This document shows, piece after piece, positions 30,481-43,984 of a stretch of 64,000 nucleotides of DNA. This DNA comes from Siniperca chuatsi. Taxonomy: Eukaryota > Chordata > Actinopteri > Centrarchiformes > Sinipercidae. The DNA lies in NCBI RefSeq assembly GCF_020085105.1, contig NC_058042.1:13532501-13596500 (forward strand). The letters are read 5' to 3'. Numbering within the stretch: position 1 is the first letter of the stretch; each line of letters begins with the position of its first letter. The notes beneath the pieces are model-generated. The model was not told where the DNA came from. It saw only the letters and a list, made by a program, of their open reading frames with translations, and did not search any database. Position numbers and translations under genes: made by a program.

Positions 30481-33400
30481 GTTAGGTTTCACAACTAAGC
30501 TTGAGAAATCCTGCAGTACCCAGTATTGATAAATGGCTGTCATTACTAGCTGTGAAGGAGCTCTGCTGTAAATGGGACATTTCAGAATGCTCTTAGATTT
30601 AGCTTAGGGCCATTGTATTTTATTTTCTGCTCTCACACCTGATCTAAACAAAGAGAAACACAGCTTGGATTAATTATTCATGTGTTGTTCTCTCTGTAAA
30701 CAGCGTGAAGAGCTGGATAAATGAAACAGTATTAAAGACATGCAGGTCACAGTGAGCTAGAGGCTGATATGAATAAAGCCAGCACGTCTCTGTTATCTTC
30801 AGCTCTGCAAATTGGCTAATTTTGCTCTCTTTATCTGTCTCCCTCCTGCGCTCTGTTCATTTGTGTGCGTGCGTGCAACATTTTCAGCGTTTGGCCGATA
30901 GTTTTCTTACAGAAAAAAAAAATAGCATACATTGAGTGAAATGTGTTTTGGAGGTGTTTTATCACCAAGGACACACACCACATACACACACACACAACAA
31001 GGTCTGTAATAGAAATAGCTGCTTGGCAGAGAAACTCATAATCACATCAGAGGAACGAAAAAAGGACATTTAAATTTAATTAAGTGTTTTATGTGTCTTT
31101 TGACTAACATTTGTCCTGATGATCTCAGTCTAATGTAGAAGATATAAGGTATTAGAGGGCATCCTTGCCCATCAGAGCAATTTAAAGCATTCAACCATTT
31201 TGCTTTCTCATAACACGCAATGTGAGATTTGATCTGATTTTGCTGAGGACAGTGAGCACTACGTCCTGTTTCTGGAGATCATACTAGAGGAAAAGTTGTG
31301 GTCGATCCTTCCTTTTTTCTGTCCAGATGGCAGCATCAGCTGACAGCAGTTACGTTGTTTCTTGTATAGACATGTCTATCTTTGAAGCTCTTATGAATCT
31401 GCTTGGTAGCAGAAGTCTGTGTGGGAGGTTGGGTTGTTGGAGAAGTGCGTGCACATGTGTGAGTGTGCGTGTGTGTGTGCATCTTTGTTTGTGTATATGT
31501 CTTCATATGACTTTGCATATAGAGAGTAAGGGAACAAATCCCCCTTAATATATTTTACAGTAACAGCTTCAGTGCTCCTGGACACCTAACAAATAAATGA
31601 TTCATTTTGACACATTTGTATTCAAGCACACTCTAACACAGCCCACACAAAGCCTTTTTTGTATTAGACTTGATCCTGGGATAGCTTGGATTTGTGCCCC
31701 AGGATCCCACAAGGGAACAGACATTTGATTACTGTACTTGTCAGCCAAAGAGAATACCCACCCCCCCACCCCCCAACCCCCCTCCTCCTTCCCATCCTGT
31801 CCAGAGGAGATAACAGAGCTCTTCTGTGTTGCAGAGAAGGACACTCTGCTATGCTTTGCTTTTCGCTACAATTTGCTGGCATTTATTTTAATTTTAGCTT
31901 GAACTGGACATAAAATCTCCTCCTCAGGTAAAAGAAGAAATAATTCAGTTGAAACAGTTGTGAAAATGTATATAATTCAGTAATTTACATAACTTAATAT
32001 GATAAACCTCTGTGGGGAGAAATGAAAATGCAGAGTTACTCTTTCTCTTTTGGTTTAAATTATGTTCAATGTGCAGAAATAAGAAAATTCACAACGGAGT
32101 TTTGAATTAAGGCAACTTGTCTGTCATTTGTATATTTTAGTATTGTAGTAATTTTAGTGTATATTTTTTTGCACCATGACTGATGTCAGCGTTTACTAGA
32201 AAACACGACTTGATGGCAGATTATATCTGACATAATGTAGCTGTTGTTATTCATAACATCACCTCTCTCTCTCTTATTGATTCAGTGTTTCAATGTTAAA
32301 AACAATATGATGTGACTTAATTCAGGTCAAATTCTAATCAAAACATTTTGCTGGCATTATAGTTATCTGAGTTAGTTGATCTCTAAATATGTCCTTACTT
32401 GTAAAAGTATCCATGACTGAGGTCAGATCTGATCGCACAAGGGAAAAACCCTGCTAGATGAATATATCAATGATGGTCTTGTAAATTTCTAAAATGCCTT
32501 CTCTCTTTTTGGCAAATTCACAGAGAAGTCACCAAAACACTGGTGACCTGAGAAGACAAAAAACATGCTTACTTGTGTGAAAAGAAGCATCTATGTATTT
32601 GAAAAACACATAAATCTTGCTGTATATATAATATATAATAGTTTTCACAGTGAACTCAAGGGGACAATGAGGTGGATAGTGTTACACTTTATTTGCTGGA
32701 GCTTCATATCTAAAGAGAAAACAATGACAACAGCTCATAGATGGCACAGAACATTGTAGCATTGTGAAAAAGTCCCAATGTGTAATCTTGAAAGCTGTGA
32801 TACTGTATATGTGCTCGATAAAATCTAATTTAACAAACAAAAAAACAAAAACAAAACAACTGATAAAAGTATCATACCAAAGAAGCAACTTACTGTCTTC
32901 CATACCCCCCCAAAAGAATTAAACACTTGAGAGTTACAAGGAGGAGCTGTGGGTCAAAACCAGACCAAACATTAAGCTATTTACAGCACACACTGTATGT
33001 CCTAGTTAATGTGTGCAGAACATCAGTAGCCTCTCTACAGTAACATGACAATGCAAGCACAGCTCAGTAAGGATCAAAAGAACCAGCTGCTAACATTTCT
33101 GCCAACCTGAGTAACCATTTATGTAATTCACTTAAGAACAAAACAGTCTTTGTGAAAGCCATAAAGGTTATGAGGCCATATAAATAACCCAGCTAAGGAC
33201 CCAGTGACATATCAAAAGAGTCATTTTGTCTTTACTCCTCACTAACCAATGAGATTTATGTTTGAGTTTGGAGTAAGTCCTCTTGCAGAACAAAGGAGAA
33301 AATGGCAGAAAAGTTTAACTCTGGCTGATCCCACTTGCAAGGAGCAGAGAGTGGCAAAAAAAACAAAAAAAAACACGAGAAACTGAAACTAGGCGAGTCT

Positions 33401-33512
33401 GAAACTGCCAGTGTGGGATGTTAATTACGGTAAAGAACTAACTGGTGATCGCTCCCAGTGATAGTTGAAATAAGTCGTGAGCATGAATGCACTTTTGCAG
33501 ATTTCAGTCCGT
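30481..33512. other. Intergenic and kctd12 3' side
   Basis: No gene is recognised. A short GT-rich patch lies at 31,447-31,500. The part next to 33,512 should hold the kctd12 3' UTR, but I could not place its polyadenylation site with confidence. Confidence 0.4.
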
Positions 33513-34493
<981 letters not shown>

Positions 34494-34641
34494 TCACTGG
34501 AAAGCTCTGAGAAAACATGCTGCCTTCAAGGACTCCATGTTAGCCTCAACTTCCTGCTTTAAAACTTGTAAACATCTTGACATCATGGTGTCCTTATAAT
34601 CAGCAACAGGCCTACATTTACTCAAGTAGGCTACTTGACTG

Positions 34642-34920
34642 AAAGGAAAAGTTCGACATTTTTGGAAATACGTTTATTCCCTTTCTTGCCAAGAGTCATC
34701 TTAGATGAGAAGATTTATACCACTCACATATTAAGTATGAAAATAGCTACCTACAGCCAGCAGCTGTTTAGCTTAGCTTAGCATAAAGACTGGAAACAGG
34801 GGTAAACAGCTAGCCTGGCTCTGTCCAAAAACCTGCCTACCAGCTTGTCTAAAGCTCACTAATTAATCATAATATATTGTTTATACACTTAGGTTTTTGT
34901 ATGGATTAAACAAACGAGAT
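34642..34920 (+). repeat. SINE-like/palindromic teleost repeat, copy 2
   Basis: Contains cttgccaagagtcatcttag, gatgagaagatttataccac, tagcttagcttagcataaag and cagctagcctggctctgtcc. It is the same family as 29,476-29,860 but reversed, so the two copies bracket kctd12. Confidence 0.7.
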
Positions 34921-35612
34921 TAAGTACAATCTTAAATACAATTTTGTACTTTGAGTAGGCTTGAAATTGTGTGTTCAACCAAAGTAGAGGTTAACACTTT
35001 CGATGAATACCACTTATGTAATGAAGCCTGTATTAGTGCATTATAAGACTTGCAAGCCTTCATAATGCACAAATCAGCCTGGGTCAAGTACTGCAGTTGC
35101 TTATAGATACTTTACTTGTTTTTCATGACAAGTAGTAAAGATTTGGGAACACTGTGGAGCTATTTGTAACCATAATAGATGGCGAATGTTTTTATTGCCT
35201 GCCTTTAATGCCTTTATTACGGCTCATTGACTGCTTCAAGTGAAGTCAGGATGTGTTGATATCTGTATGGGGATGTTTGTGTCCTTCTGCAGCACAGTGC
35301 ATAACATTAAAAAAGGTCAAGATGTAACATATTTTCATGTACATGTATTCCATTTGACTGCAGAAACTTTGATGCAGAATATGTTCAGATGATACTGATA
35401 CACCCTTAACTGACAAGAAGCAGACAAGCTGTTGATGAATAAGTTATTATGGCAACCATAACAACTCTCCATTTATTATGTTAACATAAAGCACCATGAT
35501 GTTAATAACACATTATATAACCTGTCACATAAAATGAGTGGCGTGATTATATACAGTCGGGATACTTAGGGTCATTCAGAGGTTCAAAGTTCATCCTTTA
35601 CCGTGGAAACAG
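34921..35612. other. Intergenic, possible old repeat
   Basis: No gene. The part at about 34,990-35,095 (ttataagacttgcaagcctt, cataatgcac) resembles a degraded fish repeat in which ttataa/cattata words recur, but the boundaries cannot be set. Confidence 0.35.
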
Positions 35613-35913
35613 CAGTTTCACCTCAGGATCCATTTAGTACCATAGGTGTTCTGGAGCTTTCGAGCATATCACATGATCCTCAGCAGCAGGAGTCTGCCCA
35701 GTTGTCATGGAATTGTAGATGTTTAAATATACTTTTTTCTGAACTCTTCAACGACTTCTCGTCCATATTGGCTCAGAAGTTGTGCTCAGAAAAAAAGGAA
35801 AATGTAAACATTTTCAATTTCATGAGAACTGGGCAAAGTCCATCTGCAGGAAGACTGTGTGATATGATTGAAAGCTCCTGTACATCTACAAAATGGACCT
35901 TGAGGTGAGATTG
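35613..35913. mobile_element. Palindromic (foldback) MITE, copy B
   Basis: The two arms of about 110-120 nt are near reverse complements. Left outer cagtttcacctcaggatcc pairs with right ggaccttgaggtgagattg; left gagctttcgagcatatcaca pairs with right gtgatatgattgaaagctc; left gcccagttgtcatggaattg pairs with right catgagaactgggc. This is the clearest of the three copies in the window. No coding capacity. Confidence 0.75.
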
Positions 35914-38479
35914 TTTTGTGAACATACTTGTAATTTCCTATGGCTGTTGTTATAAGCCATTGTAATGCATTATTAATGCTTGATGTAACTTTTTTTGATG
36001 CGTTATTCTTGGGCTGTTATGCATTAAAGCTTAAAGTGTTGCAAAAATGTAGGGTGGCTGTGGTTTATTTTAGGAATCAAGCCATTAAACTGCATGTCAG
36101 AGTTCAGGGGGGCAGGGGCGTTACATTATTTGTCATGTCTGCCCTGGAGCATTTTTTCTTGTGCGCTGCCTAAACTCATCCTCAAGCCTCCCACGGTTTA
36201 TGTGTTCAATTTGAACAATGCGTATGAGGCAAAGCTACACTGTGTTTGACAGGAATGAACAAATTCTGCTTTTGTGTAGTGGAGGTTGAAAACATCACCT
36301 TGGCTACGAGTCAATCCCTTGTTTCCAAGATGAAATACAATAGCTGGAATTCCACCAATGAACCCCACATTTTCCTGTGCAACTGAGAGGGGAGGTAGTA
36401 TAAGTGTGCCTGGGGTCTTTGTGTGTACACCCCTGCACGGAAAATAGAATAGAAAAAATAGAAGCTCAGTACACATGATGTACCAAAAACCTCTACTTTA
36501 ACGGTAAGATCAAGCAAGTCTGACTGATCTCTGGTGTCTCCAAAATCCCTTGAAAAGAGGCCGCACTTTTCCTCAAACCCACATAAGTTTTAACCCAGGA
36601 TCGATTTCAACATAACACCAAAGAGCTCTTTGATCTAGTCTTGAAGTGCAGTGTAAGCTGTATTCATATTTCAGTCCACACACCAGTATTTCTGCTGACG
36701 AGGACCACTGACATTATCACTGACATTGTAAGAGAATGCTGATTAAGATCCATCTGTATTATAGAAAACAACACACGTTATGATATTGCTTGGAAACAAA
36801 TGAGGTTTGAGAGAACTGAAGCATTTAGTGATACAGCTGCAGCCTGCAGAAATGATACAGTAAGTAAAAACCAATCATTAAAATTGGTGTTGATACAGTT
36901 GTACAATAAATATGATTTTGGAATAAATCTTGCAGAGATTTAGCCAATCTAATACGAAAGTAAAGCAAGTGTTAATTCAAGGATAAGACACAAAACATTG
37001 TGCATCAGTGGAAATTTTGATGAACAATTTTATGAAGCAAAAAGCATTTAAAACATCAGGAATTATGTTGGATTAAATAAACTGAATACAAACAAAACAG
37101 ACTTTTGAATTAATTTTATGTAATTAAAATTTTTTTATGTTGATGCATTTTGATCCAAATATAATGAAAGAAAAACACTTCAGGTTCTATCGTGATGTCT
37201 TGATAAATGCATTAAAGTCACATGTTGCTCCAGGTAAGTTTGACATGAGTTTTCTGCAGAAGATGCAGCTGTACCAAATCAAATACATGCAGGGGAAAGA
37301 TGTAAAGTGGATAATAAATTAATTCTAATCTTACTATTTTGTCTTTCTGTCTTCAGCATACCACCACCTCCACCATATTAGACATTAGAATGATTCTTGG
37401 TGGTTATAGCGTCATATCCAACTTTTACAACTGAAAGCATATAAACTTGTTGCTTTTTTGACACTTGAAGTTCTTGTTTTAGAGCACAAACGTGAACGTA
37501 TCACCCAGTCTTTCCTACTTGAGACATTTCAATCTTTAGATTAGGGTGGCATCTAGTGGACAGTAAATAAGGATGCAGGTTGTTGTTACTTACTGTAATG
37601 GAGATTTTTACTGTAGCACCAAGCCACATTGTTTTTATGATCCACCTTCAAGACAACTGGCCATCGTTTGCAAGTTATGAAAGAAATTGTTCAACATGTA
37701 TTAATGACAAACATTTCCTTTCCCAAACTGAAACCACCTAAATGAATTGTGGAGCTCTTCTATGGGACACTGCTTTAGCTTTTACTTTGTCTTTTACATT
37801 AAAAAAAAATTCTGGACACTGTATAAAATCCAATATGTGTGTTTGTTTATTGGAGATGTGTGGTTTGTTTCCATATTTATAACACTGAAAAACAGGTGTA
37901 TCACAAACACTGGTCACTAATTTTGTTATAATAAAATAAATGATCAAGTCTCTTTCTCTGCACACCACACCTAAATGATCATTCTCTGTCCAGTCTAGAC
38001 CTCATGTCTGTGTCATCTCCGTTAAATGTTACCATTTTTTCTCACAGTCTGGCAGAAGATAATTGGATAAAGGAAGTTGTACGGTTTAGCTTTCCTGCCA
38101 TTTCCTAGAGAATATGAAGGTTATATATCATATAGGTTCCCACCTGAGAGCCATCAGTTCATGTATTCATCTGTAGTTTTTGGTTCATATTTCTAAGGCC
38201 ATACATTATGTTGTGTTGAGTGTTGCTGACCCTGACAGAAGACATCATAGGCTTTATGTTGATGTAACATGCGTGGGTTAGACCTTTAATTTGGTTGTAC
38301 AAAAATATGTTTTGGTTTAGAGAGAGAAGAAAGAGAAGTATGCTACGATGTGATTATCAATTTTGTGAGATTAAATAGCTGTTTAATACCAGTCAACATC
38401 TTAAAAGTAGTTTGCCAAGGTTTTTAGAGAAGTGAAATCCTTTTGTTCACTTAAAAATGTTTTTTGCATGTGTCCTTTG
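35914..38479. other. Intergenic, no gene recognised
   Basis: AT-rich unique-looking sequence. The open frame at 37,137-37,322 (61 aa) has no recognised homology and no splice context. Nothing else supported. Confidence 0.4.
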
Positions 38480-38625
38480 CAGTGGTGGAAGAAGTATTCA
38501 GATCTTTTACTTCAGTAAAAGTACCAATACAACAATGCAAAAGTACTTTATTACAAGTTAAAGATTCATAAATGTGGAAACAGCATTTTACTGTTGTAAC
38601 TACAATACTTGAGAAAGCTTGTCAT
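38480..38625 (+). repeat. Dispersed teleost repeat (agtggtggaagaagta type)
   Basis: Starts agtggtggaagaagtattca and continues gatcttttacttcagtaaaa, gtaccaatac and ttattacaagttaaag. A very common fish repeat, diverged here. Confidence 0.75.
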
Positions 38626-40010
38626 CAGTATTTGCTATTTACTTTTGAGTGACAACTCACCGATGATGAGGTCATTTAGTGGTAGAGAAGAAAACAATAC
38701 AAATATTTAGATAGAATTTTAGAAATGTACAACACAAGTGTCTCTTTAGAAGTTACTTTTTTGCATAAAAACTGAAATAGAAATGCGCAACCCCATTTTT
38801 AGTCCACCTGGCTCCACCTAGTGGTCAGACACATCTTATGTCTACTGAAAAACAAACACTACATCCCATTTTTCATGTGTGTAATACTGAGACCCTTTAT
38901 TTACCAAAAAAGACTTAAAAGGGAAAATATTTTTTCTTTTGTGCCGAGGTCAGAGCAGCTGTAAATGTGTCTAAAGTGAGCAGCCCAAGTCAAGGATTGT
39001 TGAAAAGGTTCATTGTATTTTGAAGTGCTGCTGGATTGTTGTGACTTTACTTTTACTCAGTGTGTATTTGTACATGTTTTTATGGATGTGTGCGCAGTAC
39101 TGTATTACGACCTGTCTCTTAACTCTGCAATCTACAATCATGTGACCTTCTGCTTGTGACATAAGGCAGCCTTCTGATGTGACACCCAGCCAAGCACTGT
39201 CACTCTGCAGTGTACTGGAGTGTGCTCTCCACAGCACCCGGCCCATCATCCATGCGCTGTCGCCCCCCTCTCGCCCTCACCCAGCTCCTCAACAGTGATC
39301 CCCTCCCTGCTCCTGTCATGACACACAGGCAGAGACGAGAGACAGAAACCCCTTTCTTCTTCTCTGTCAACATGGAATCACTCGTCCTCACTCTTTCTCT
39401 TTTTCTCCAAAACACACTTGGAGTTACATTTGTGAAAGCAGCAGCAGTGTAGCAGCGAGGATACAGAGTTCAGCATTGTTGTATGCTGACTGAATGAGCG
39501 CCAAATGTTTATATGGACGGCCTACTGTGAGAAATAGGTCATGGACACGTGATTGGAGGAGGTATAGATCATGTGACACTGCAAGGCTCCATACATTTAT
39601 TTGCCCTGAACTATCTAAACTCACATACACTCCATTATCTTATGGTGGACCACCATCTCCTTTAGAGTAAATTAAAACACCTTAAAGAGTAACAAGGGGC
39701 TGTAAAGCCGTGTTTCACTGTCCACTCGGAGTGCTGCATGCCCTCAACCGTTTGGTGTACCCAGAAATCTGCTCAGTTGCACCTGTAAACACACCCAACA
39801 GTGATGTCACGGGATCCTGGAGTACACCTGTACATCACTGCAACAAGGCAGGTAAGCAAAAACAAAATTTTCAGGGGGGGTTAAGTTTTGTTCTCTACCA
39901 ACTCCTGAGGGAAATATCTGTCTCTTTAGCTGCTAAATGCTCAACTGTGCTCACCAGCTAGTCACAAACTGTGTCTGCCTGCCTTTTGGTGCTGATCAAG
40001 TAGTGCACAG
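38626..40010. other. Intergenic, no gene recognised
   Basis: A G/C-richer patch at 39,180-39,440 has overlapping open frames on both strands (for example 39,210-39,452), but none resembles a known protein. Left unassigned. Confidence 0.4.
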
Positions 40011-40284
40011 TAGAGGGTGACATTTTTTCAGGAATCCTGTGAGTCTCGGGATCCTTGTGGGAGCCCTGAAAAAAAGTAAACGAGAGCGGGCATGACCCGG
40101 AATCATAGGTCCGTTTATATACATATATATATGCAGTTCTAATATGAAAAAACGCTATTTTCTGATTTTTTTAAAATCAAGAATGGGACGGGAGTCATTT
40201 TTCTGGGATTTGGGACGGGACAGGAGTATTTTTGTGGGAGTGGGATGGGACAGGAGTGAAAATCCACTCCTGTGTCACCCTCTA
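40011..40284. mobile_element. hAT-like MITE with 8-bp target duplication
   Basis: The left end tagagggtgaca and right end tgtcaccctcta are perfect 12-nt inverted repeats. The flanks gtgcacag (40,003-40,010) and gtgtacag (40,285-40,292) match at 7 of 8 positions, the target duplication length of hAT elements. The interior has repeated gggacgggag/gggacaggag words and no frame, so it is non-autonomous. Confidence 0.75.
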
Positions 40285-40292
40285 GTGTACAG

Positions 40293-41018
40293 TTGATGTG
40301 TCGGAGCTTTGTGCTGTGATTTTATTGTATTTTACTGAATAACCTAAAGCAAGTCATACACAATTAACATAACTTCCATCACGGTGCTACTTCCTGGTAC
40401 CAACTGCAAACCACATTAACGAAAACACCTCTTTTGCCCTCACTATGTTTGTAGTTTTACAAAAGAGCTATAACAAAGAGAGCCAATGACAGCATTTGGG
40501 GAGCAGATGAAAGATGCCTGTCAATATTTGCTTGGTCACAGATCTGACAAAATGGTGGATGTAACAGTGACAGTTAAACTGGGTCGTGTTTAGATGGTAA
40601 CCGTTAAACTGCGGTGGAATTGCACCAGTAGCCGTTGCTACTAGCAACAGAATGTTCAACTGAAACAAACTGCTGGTTTCAGAATAACACCTTTTATTAA
40701 AAATGAGCTGTAATTCATTTAGTAGCAGAATAACAGACTGAAAATTTGAATAACAGGATATTTATGGAAATGAACACATGCTAATGTACTTTAAACATGC
40801 ACTAACAACTAGATCAGCAATTCCACACTGGCACCAGCTTTTAAAGGGCTGCTGTTTTTCAGTAAATGTTCACCCCAAAATAAAATAAATATGCAAAACC
40901 TCATCAAAGATCATACAGAAAAGCAAATGGACAGATGAATTTGTAGTTGACCCACAATAAGGAAGTAAAAGGTCTGAGTCATGGTGGTCTGAGTTCATGT
41001 AGGAACTGCACAACAAAA

Positions 41019-41020
<2 letters not shown>
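40293..41020. other. Intergenic, no gene recognised
   Basis: AT-rich; short unmatched frames only. Confidence 0.4.
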
Positions 41021-41050
<30 letters not shown>

Positions 41051-41333
41051 GTACATGCTACATAGTGAGGACTGAAACATGTTTTTACCTACAGAATGAG
41101 GACATTTTTAGAAAGTGAGGACATTTTGGCCAGTCCTCACAACTTCAAAGGGCTGTTTGAAGTTAAGACTTGTTTTTAAGTGTTAGGTAAAAATTAGGTT
41201 ATGGTTAGGGTTAGGTGAAGAAAAGGATAACTCCCACCAGGGTTATGGTTATGCATTTAGCTTTAAGGTTAGGGTAAGGGGCTAGGGAATGCATTATGTC
41301 AATAATAGTCCTCACAAAGATAGAAGTACAAGA

Positions 41334-41386
<53 letters not shown>
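41021..41386. repeat. (TG)n-flanked teleost repeat with telomere-like core
   Basis: Two TG microsatellites (41,021-41,046 and about 41,335-41,386) bracket a segment with agtgaggacattttggccag, tcctcac, then gttatggttagggttaggtg and ggttagggtaaggggctagg. The TTAGGG-like words are imperfect. The arrangement is a known sort of dispersed fish repeat, not a true interstitial telomere. Confidence 0.7.
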
Positions 41387-43723
41387 TTTGTTGTGTCTTC
41401 AGTCTTACTCATGCTTTATGTGACTGGACTGTGTGTGTGTTCTCGTCACCTTCTCTCAGGGTTATGTCTGCACCCTTGTGCTCCTCAATCAGCTCTAATG
41501 GATCTTCTGGCTCAGTCTCAGCTGGGGCACTGATTGTGATACTAAAGACACTCAAACACACACACACACACATGCGTAAGACAGGGCGGGGCTGGAGGCT
41601 GATGTGCGTCGTGATTAGTTAAGGGGTACGATGACTCTCCTAACATTTTCTTCCTGCCTTTGTCCTTTGTCTCTTCTTCTTTGAAATCATGTCAAATTTA
41701 ACAAAATCTCCAATGTGTTGTGGCCTTAAAATAAAAAACTCTTAATTTCTCTCTCATCTAAAATCTTAAGGCTGTAAAAATAAAACCATATTCCATACAA
41801 ACAGCATTTCTATCTGAAATGTCGCAATAGAAATGTCTAAAATGTCTAAATGTCCCCCCCCCCAATCCATCCCATCACCACCACCAGGGCACTTGTGTGT
41901 GCATGTGTGTAAGTGAATGGTTCACATGGGTCCCATCCACCATCCCTCCCTCAGTGTCTTCATTTGGAGAGTTAACAGGTCCCCTGGGGCTAATGTGTGC
42001 TTTTGTATTTGTGTGTGTGGATGCTACATTATTCTCCCCAACGACTTTCTATGGGATGAAAAAAATTGACTGTCCATCCAGCATGCCCCTTCCTTCCTGT
42101 CTTTAGAAAAGAGATGGGCTGAGGGGAACATGTTGTATGGCAGGGCAGCCCTCATATGAATAAAGACAAGTCAGAATGTAGAGAAATAACGATACTTATG
42201 CTGTATTAGTACTTTACAGTTGCTTTGGCTTTGGGTTTCACAACAGAGAATTTTCAAAACTCTAAAATCTCACATAGCACACAAAATAAACACATCTGTA
42301 TCAAATTAGGTAATACCTAAGGCTGTAAGTTTATCAAAACATGTTGCAACACTACTCACCGGGGAAATGCTGTTAAAATTAGGAGAAACTTGATTCAGTG
42401 AACATGTGATTTAGTGTTTTGCCCTTAGGTTTGCTCACTGAAACTGAGAAATGAGCCAAAACAATTGTAACAGAAACAGAAATGAATTGTGTATCTTTGG
42501 TAAAATGTAAAAATCAATTCAGATTTTCAACCAAAATACAAACACAACATAACAAAAACCCCCAGAAATGAACGTTGTGATACACTGATGACTGTTGCTT
42601 ATGCACATGAATTTAACATGCAAGAGCTTTTTTTTCTTTCTCATTCTCAATCTCTGCACCACTGACTCTCCATACATGCAGGAACAATTTGATTCTCATT
42701 GATCCATTGGAGCTGACGGCTCTCCACCACTTCTAAAATCTAGTCTCGGAGGATCTGAGTATTTATTTGACTCAGAGCTCTAATTCCATATCAGTGAAGC
42801 TGATTCATGACTCTGACTCACTAAGAATCAGGGGTTTGCTGATTGCAGAGCAGTCGCCTCATCCCTGTGGTGAGCCCCAGACGTTCTACCTGCAGCCGGC
42901 CGAGTGAAACAAAGCTGGTTCTATAATTAGGTTCTTGGGGCTGATTCAATTAGAGCAGCCGCTACATTCATTTTGCTAAAGATGCTCCTGAGCTGCTTGG
43001 AGGGACTAATGGAGGAGATGGAGAGATAAATGGGAAACAATTAGACATGACATTATCGTATGGTGTGTGTGTATGTTTGTGCCAATAAGTCAAAAACTCA
43101 GAAATAATTTTTCCTCAACATTCATATGTCCATATACCACACACATACTCTCACGTATCTCCTTCTCAAACCTCCATCACTTCTTTGTCTTCTCCCCTTC
43201 TCCATCTCTCGCCCTCTTTCGATGTTTCAATTAGCTGCCTTGCAACTGAATTACAGGGGACATTACTTAAGAAGGACATAAATAGTGGCCTCCGATGAGA
43301 TATGAGCTGCCTTGTGTCACGATTCAGAAACCATGTCTGATGCTCTACATTATGTTTAAATCACACATTTTACTTTTTCTGGGCTTATAATGAGAAAAGA
43401 AAATTATAGACCCATTCCACTCAAAAATGTGTTTTGCATACTTTTACTTCACTTGGGTGTCTGACCTTCACTGTGCAGACACCCAGATGGCTGTTTTAAT
43501 CTGCTGAAGTTTCTCTGTGTAGGTGCAAGCATGATTTTGTGACATCTCAACTAGTTGGGAAGCCAATCGCGGTCCAGTATGCAACTTAAACAAGTGTGAT
43601 GTGGAAACTTGAAGCCTCCAGTACACATACACTGAAGTCTGAACATCGCTGCCAAAGTGAGATCTACACAGGGAATTTTGAGATTACCTTCAAAATCGTT
43701 GTCACTTACACAACTCCTGTTAA
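41387..43723. other. Intergenic with two candidate conserved non-coding blocks
   Basis: No gene. The blocks at about 42,700-43,060 and 43,220-43,345 are balanced in composition, free of simple repeats and contain several homeodomain-type ATTA/TAAT cores (caattagagcag, ggactaatgg, caattagctgc). This is suggestive of enhancers but unproven. Confidence 0.3.
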
Positions 43724-43980
43724 AGGGGCAATCCAGGAAGATCTTGTTAGGTAAATGGCCATCTTTCAAACTCCACAGCCCGAGTTTGTATCGTAGACTT
43801 TGTATTAAAAAATTGATGGCTCGAGCTCAAATACTAAATAACCCTGGGGTTGTTTAATTAGAATTTGGAAAGCTCCCTCCAGAGCCACTGAAAACATTAT
43901 ACAACTGTTCTCACAAGCAGAGTAATGCGACTTTTAATGAGTAAACTGATCTTCATGTCTAAAATTGGTGGCATGCCCCT
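43724..43980. mobile_element. piggyBac-like MITE candidate (TTAA-flanked)
   Basis: TTAA at 43,720-43,723 is followed by aggggca; at the other end tgcccct precedes TTAA at 43,981-43,984. A TTAA duplication with short inverted ends starting AGGG or CCCT is the mark of piggyBac-type elements. The interior (257 nt) has no coding frame of note. The inverted repeat is only 7 nt, so chance is possible. Confidence 0.5.
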
Positions 43981-43984
43981 TTAA

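Noticed and set aside
37137..37322. 61-codon frame
   Set aside because: No recognised protein; AT-rich surroundings make chance likely.
39180..39452. Possible exon or CpG-type patch
   Set aside because: Overlapping frames on both strands but no homology; not enough to call.
41190..41290. Interstitial telomere
   Set aside because: The TTAGGG-like words are few and imperfect and are part of a dispersed repeat.
41296..41622. Open frame with a Cys-Val run
   Set aside because: Translation of a (TG)n microsatellite; no recognised domain.
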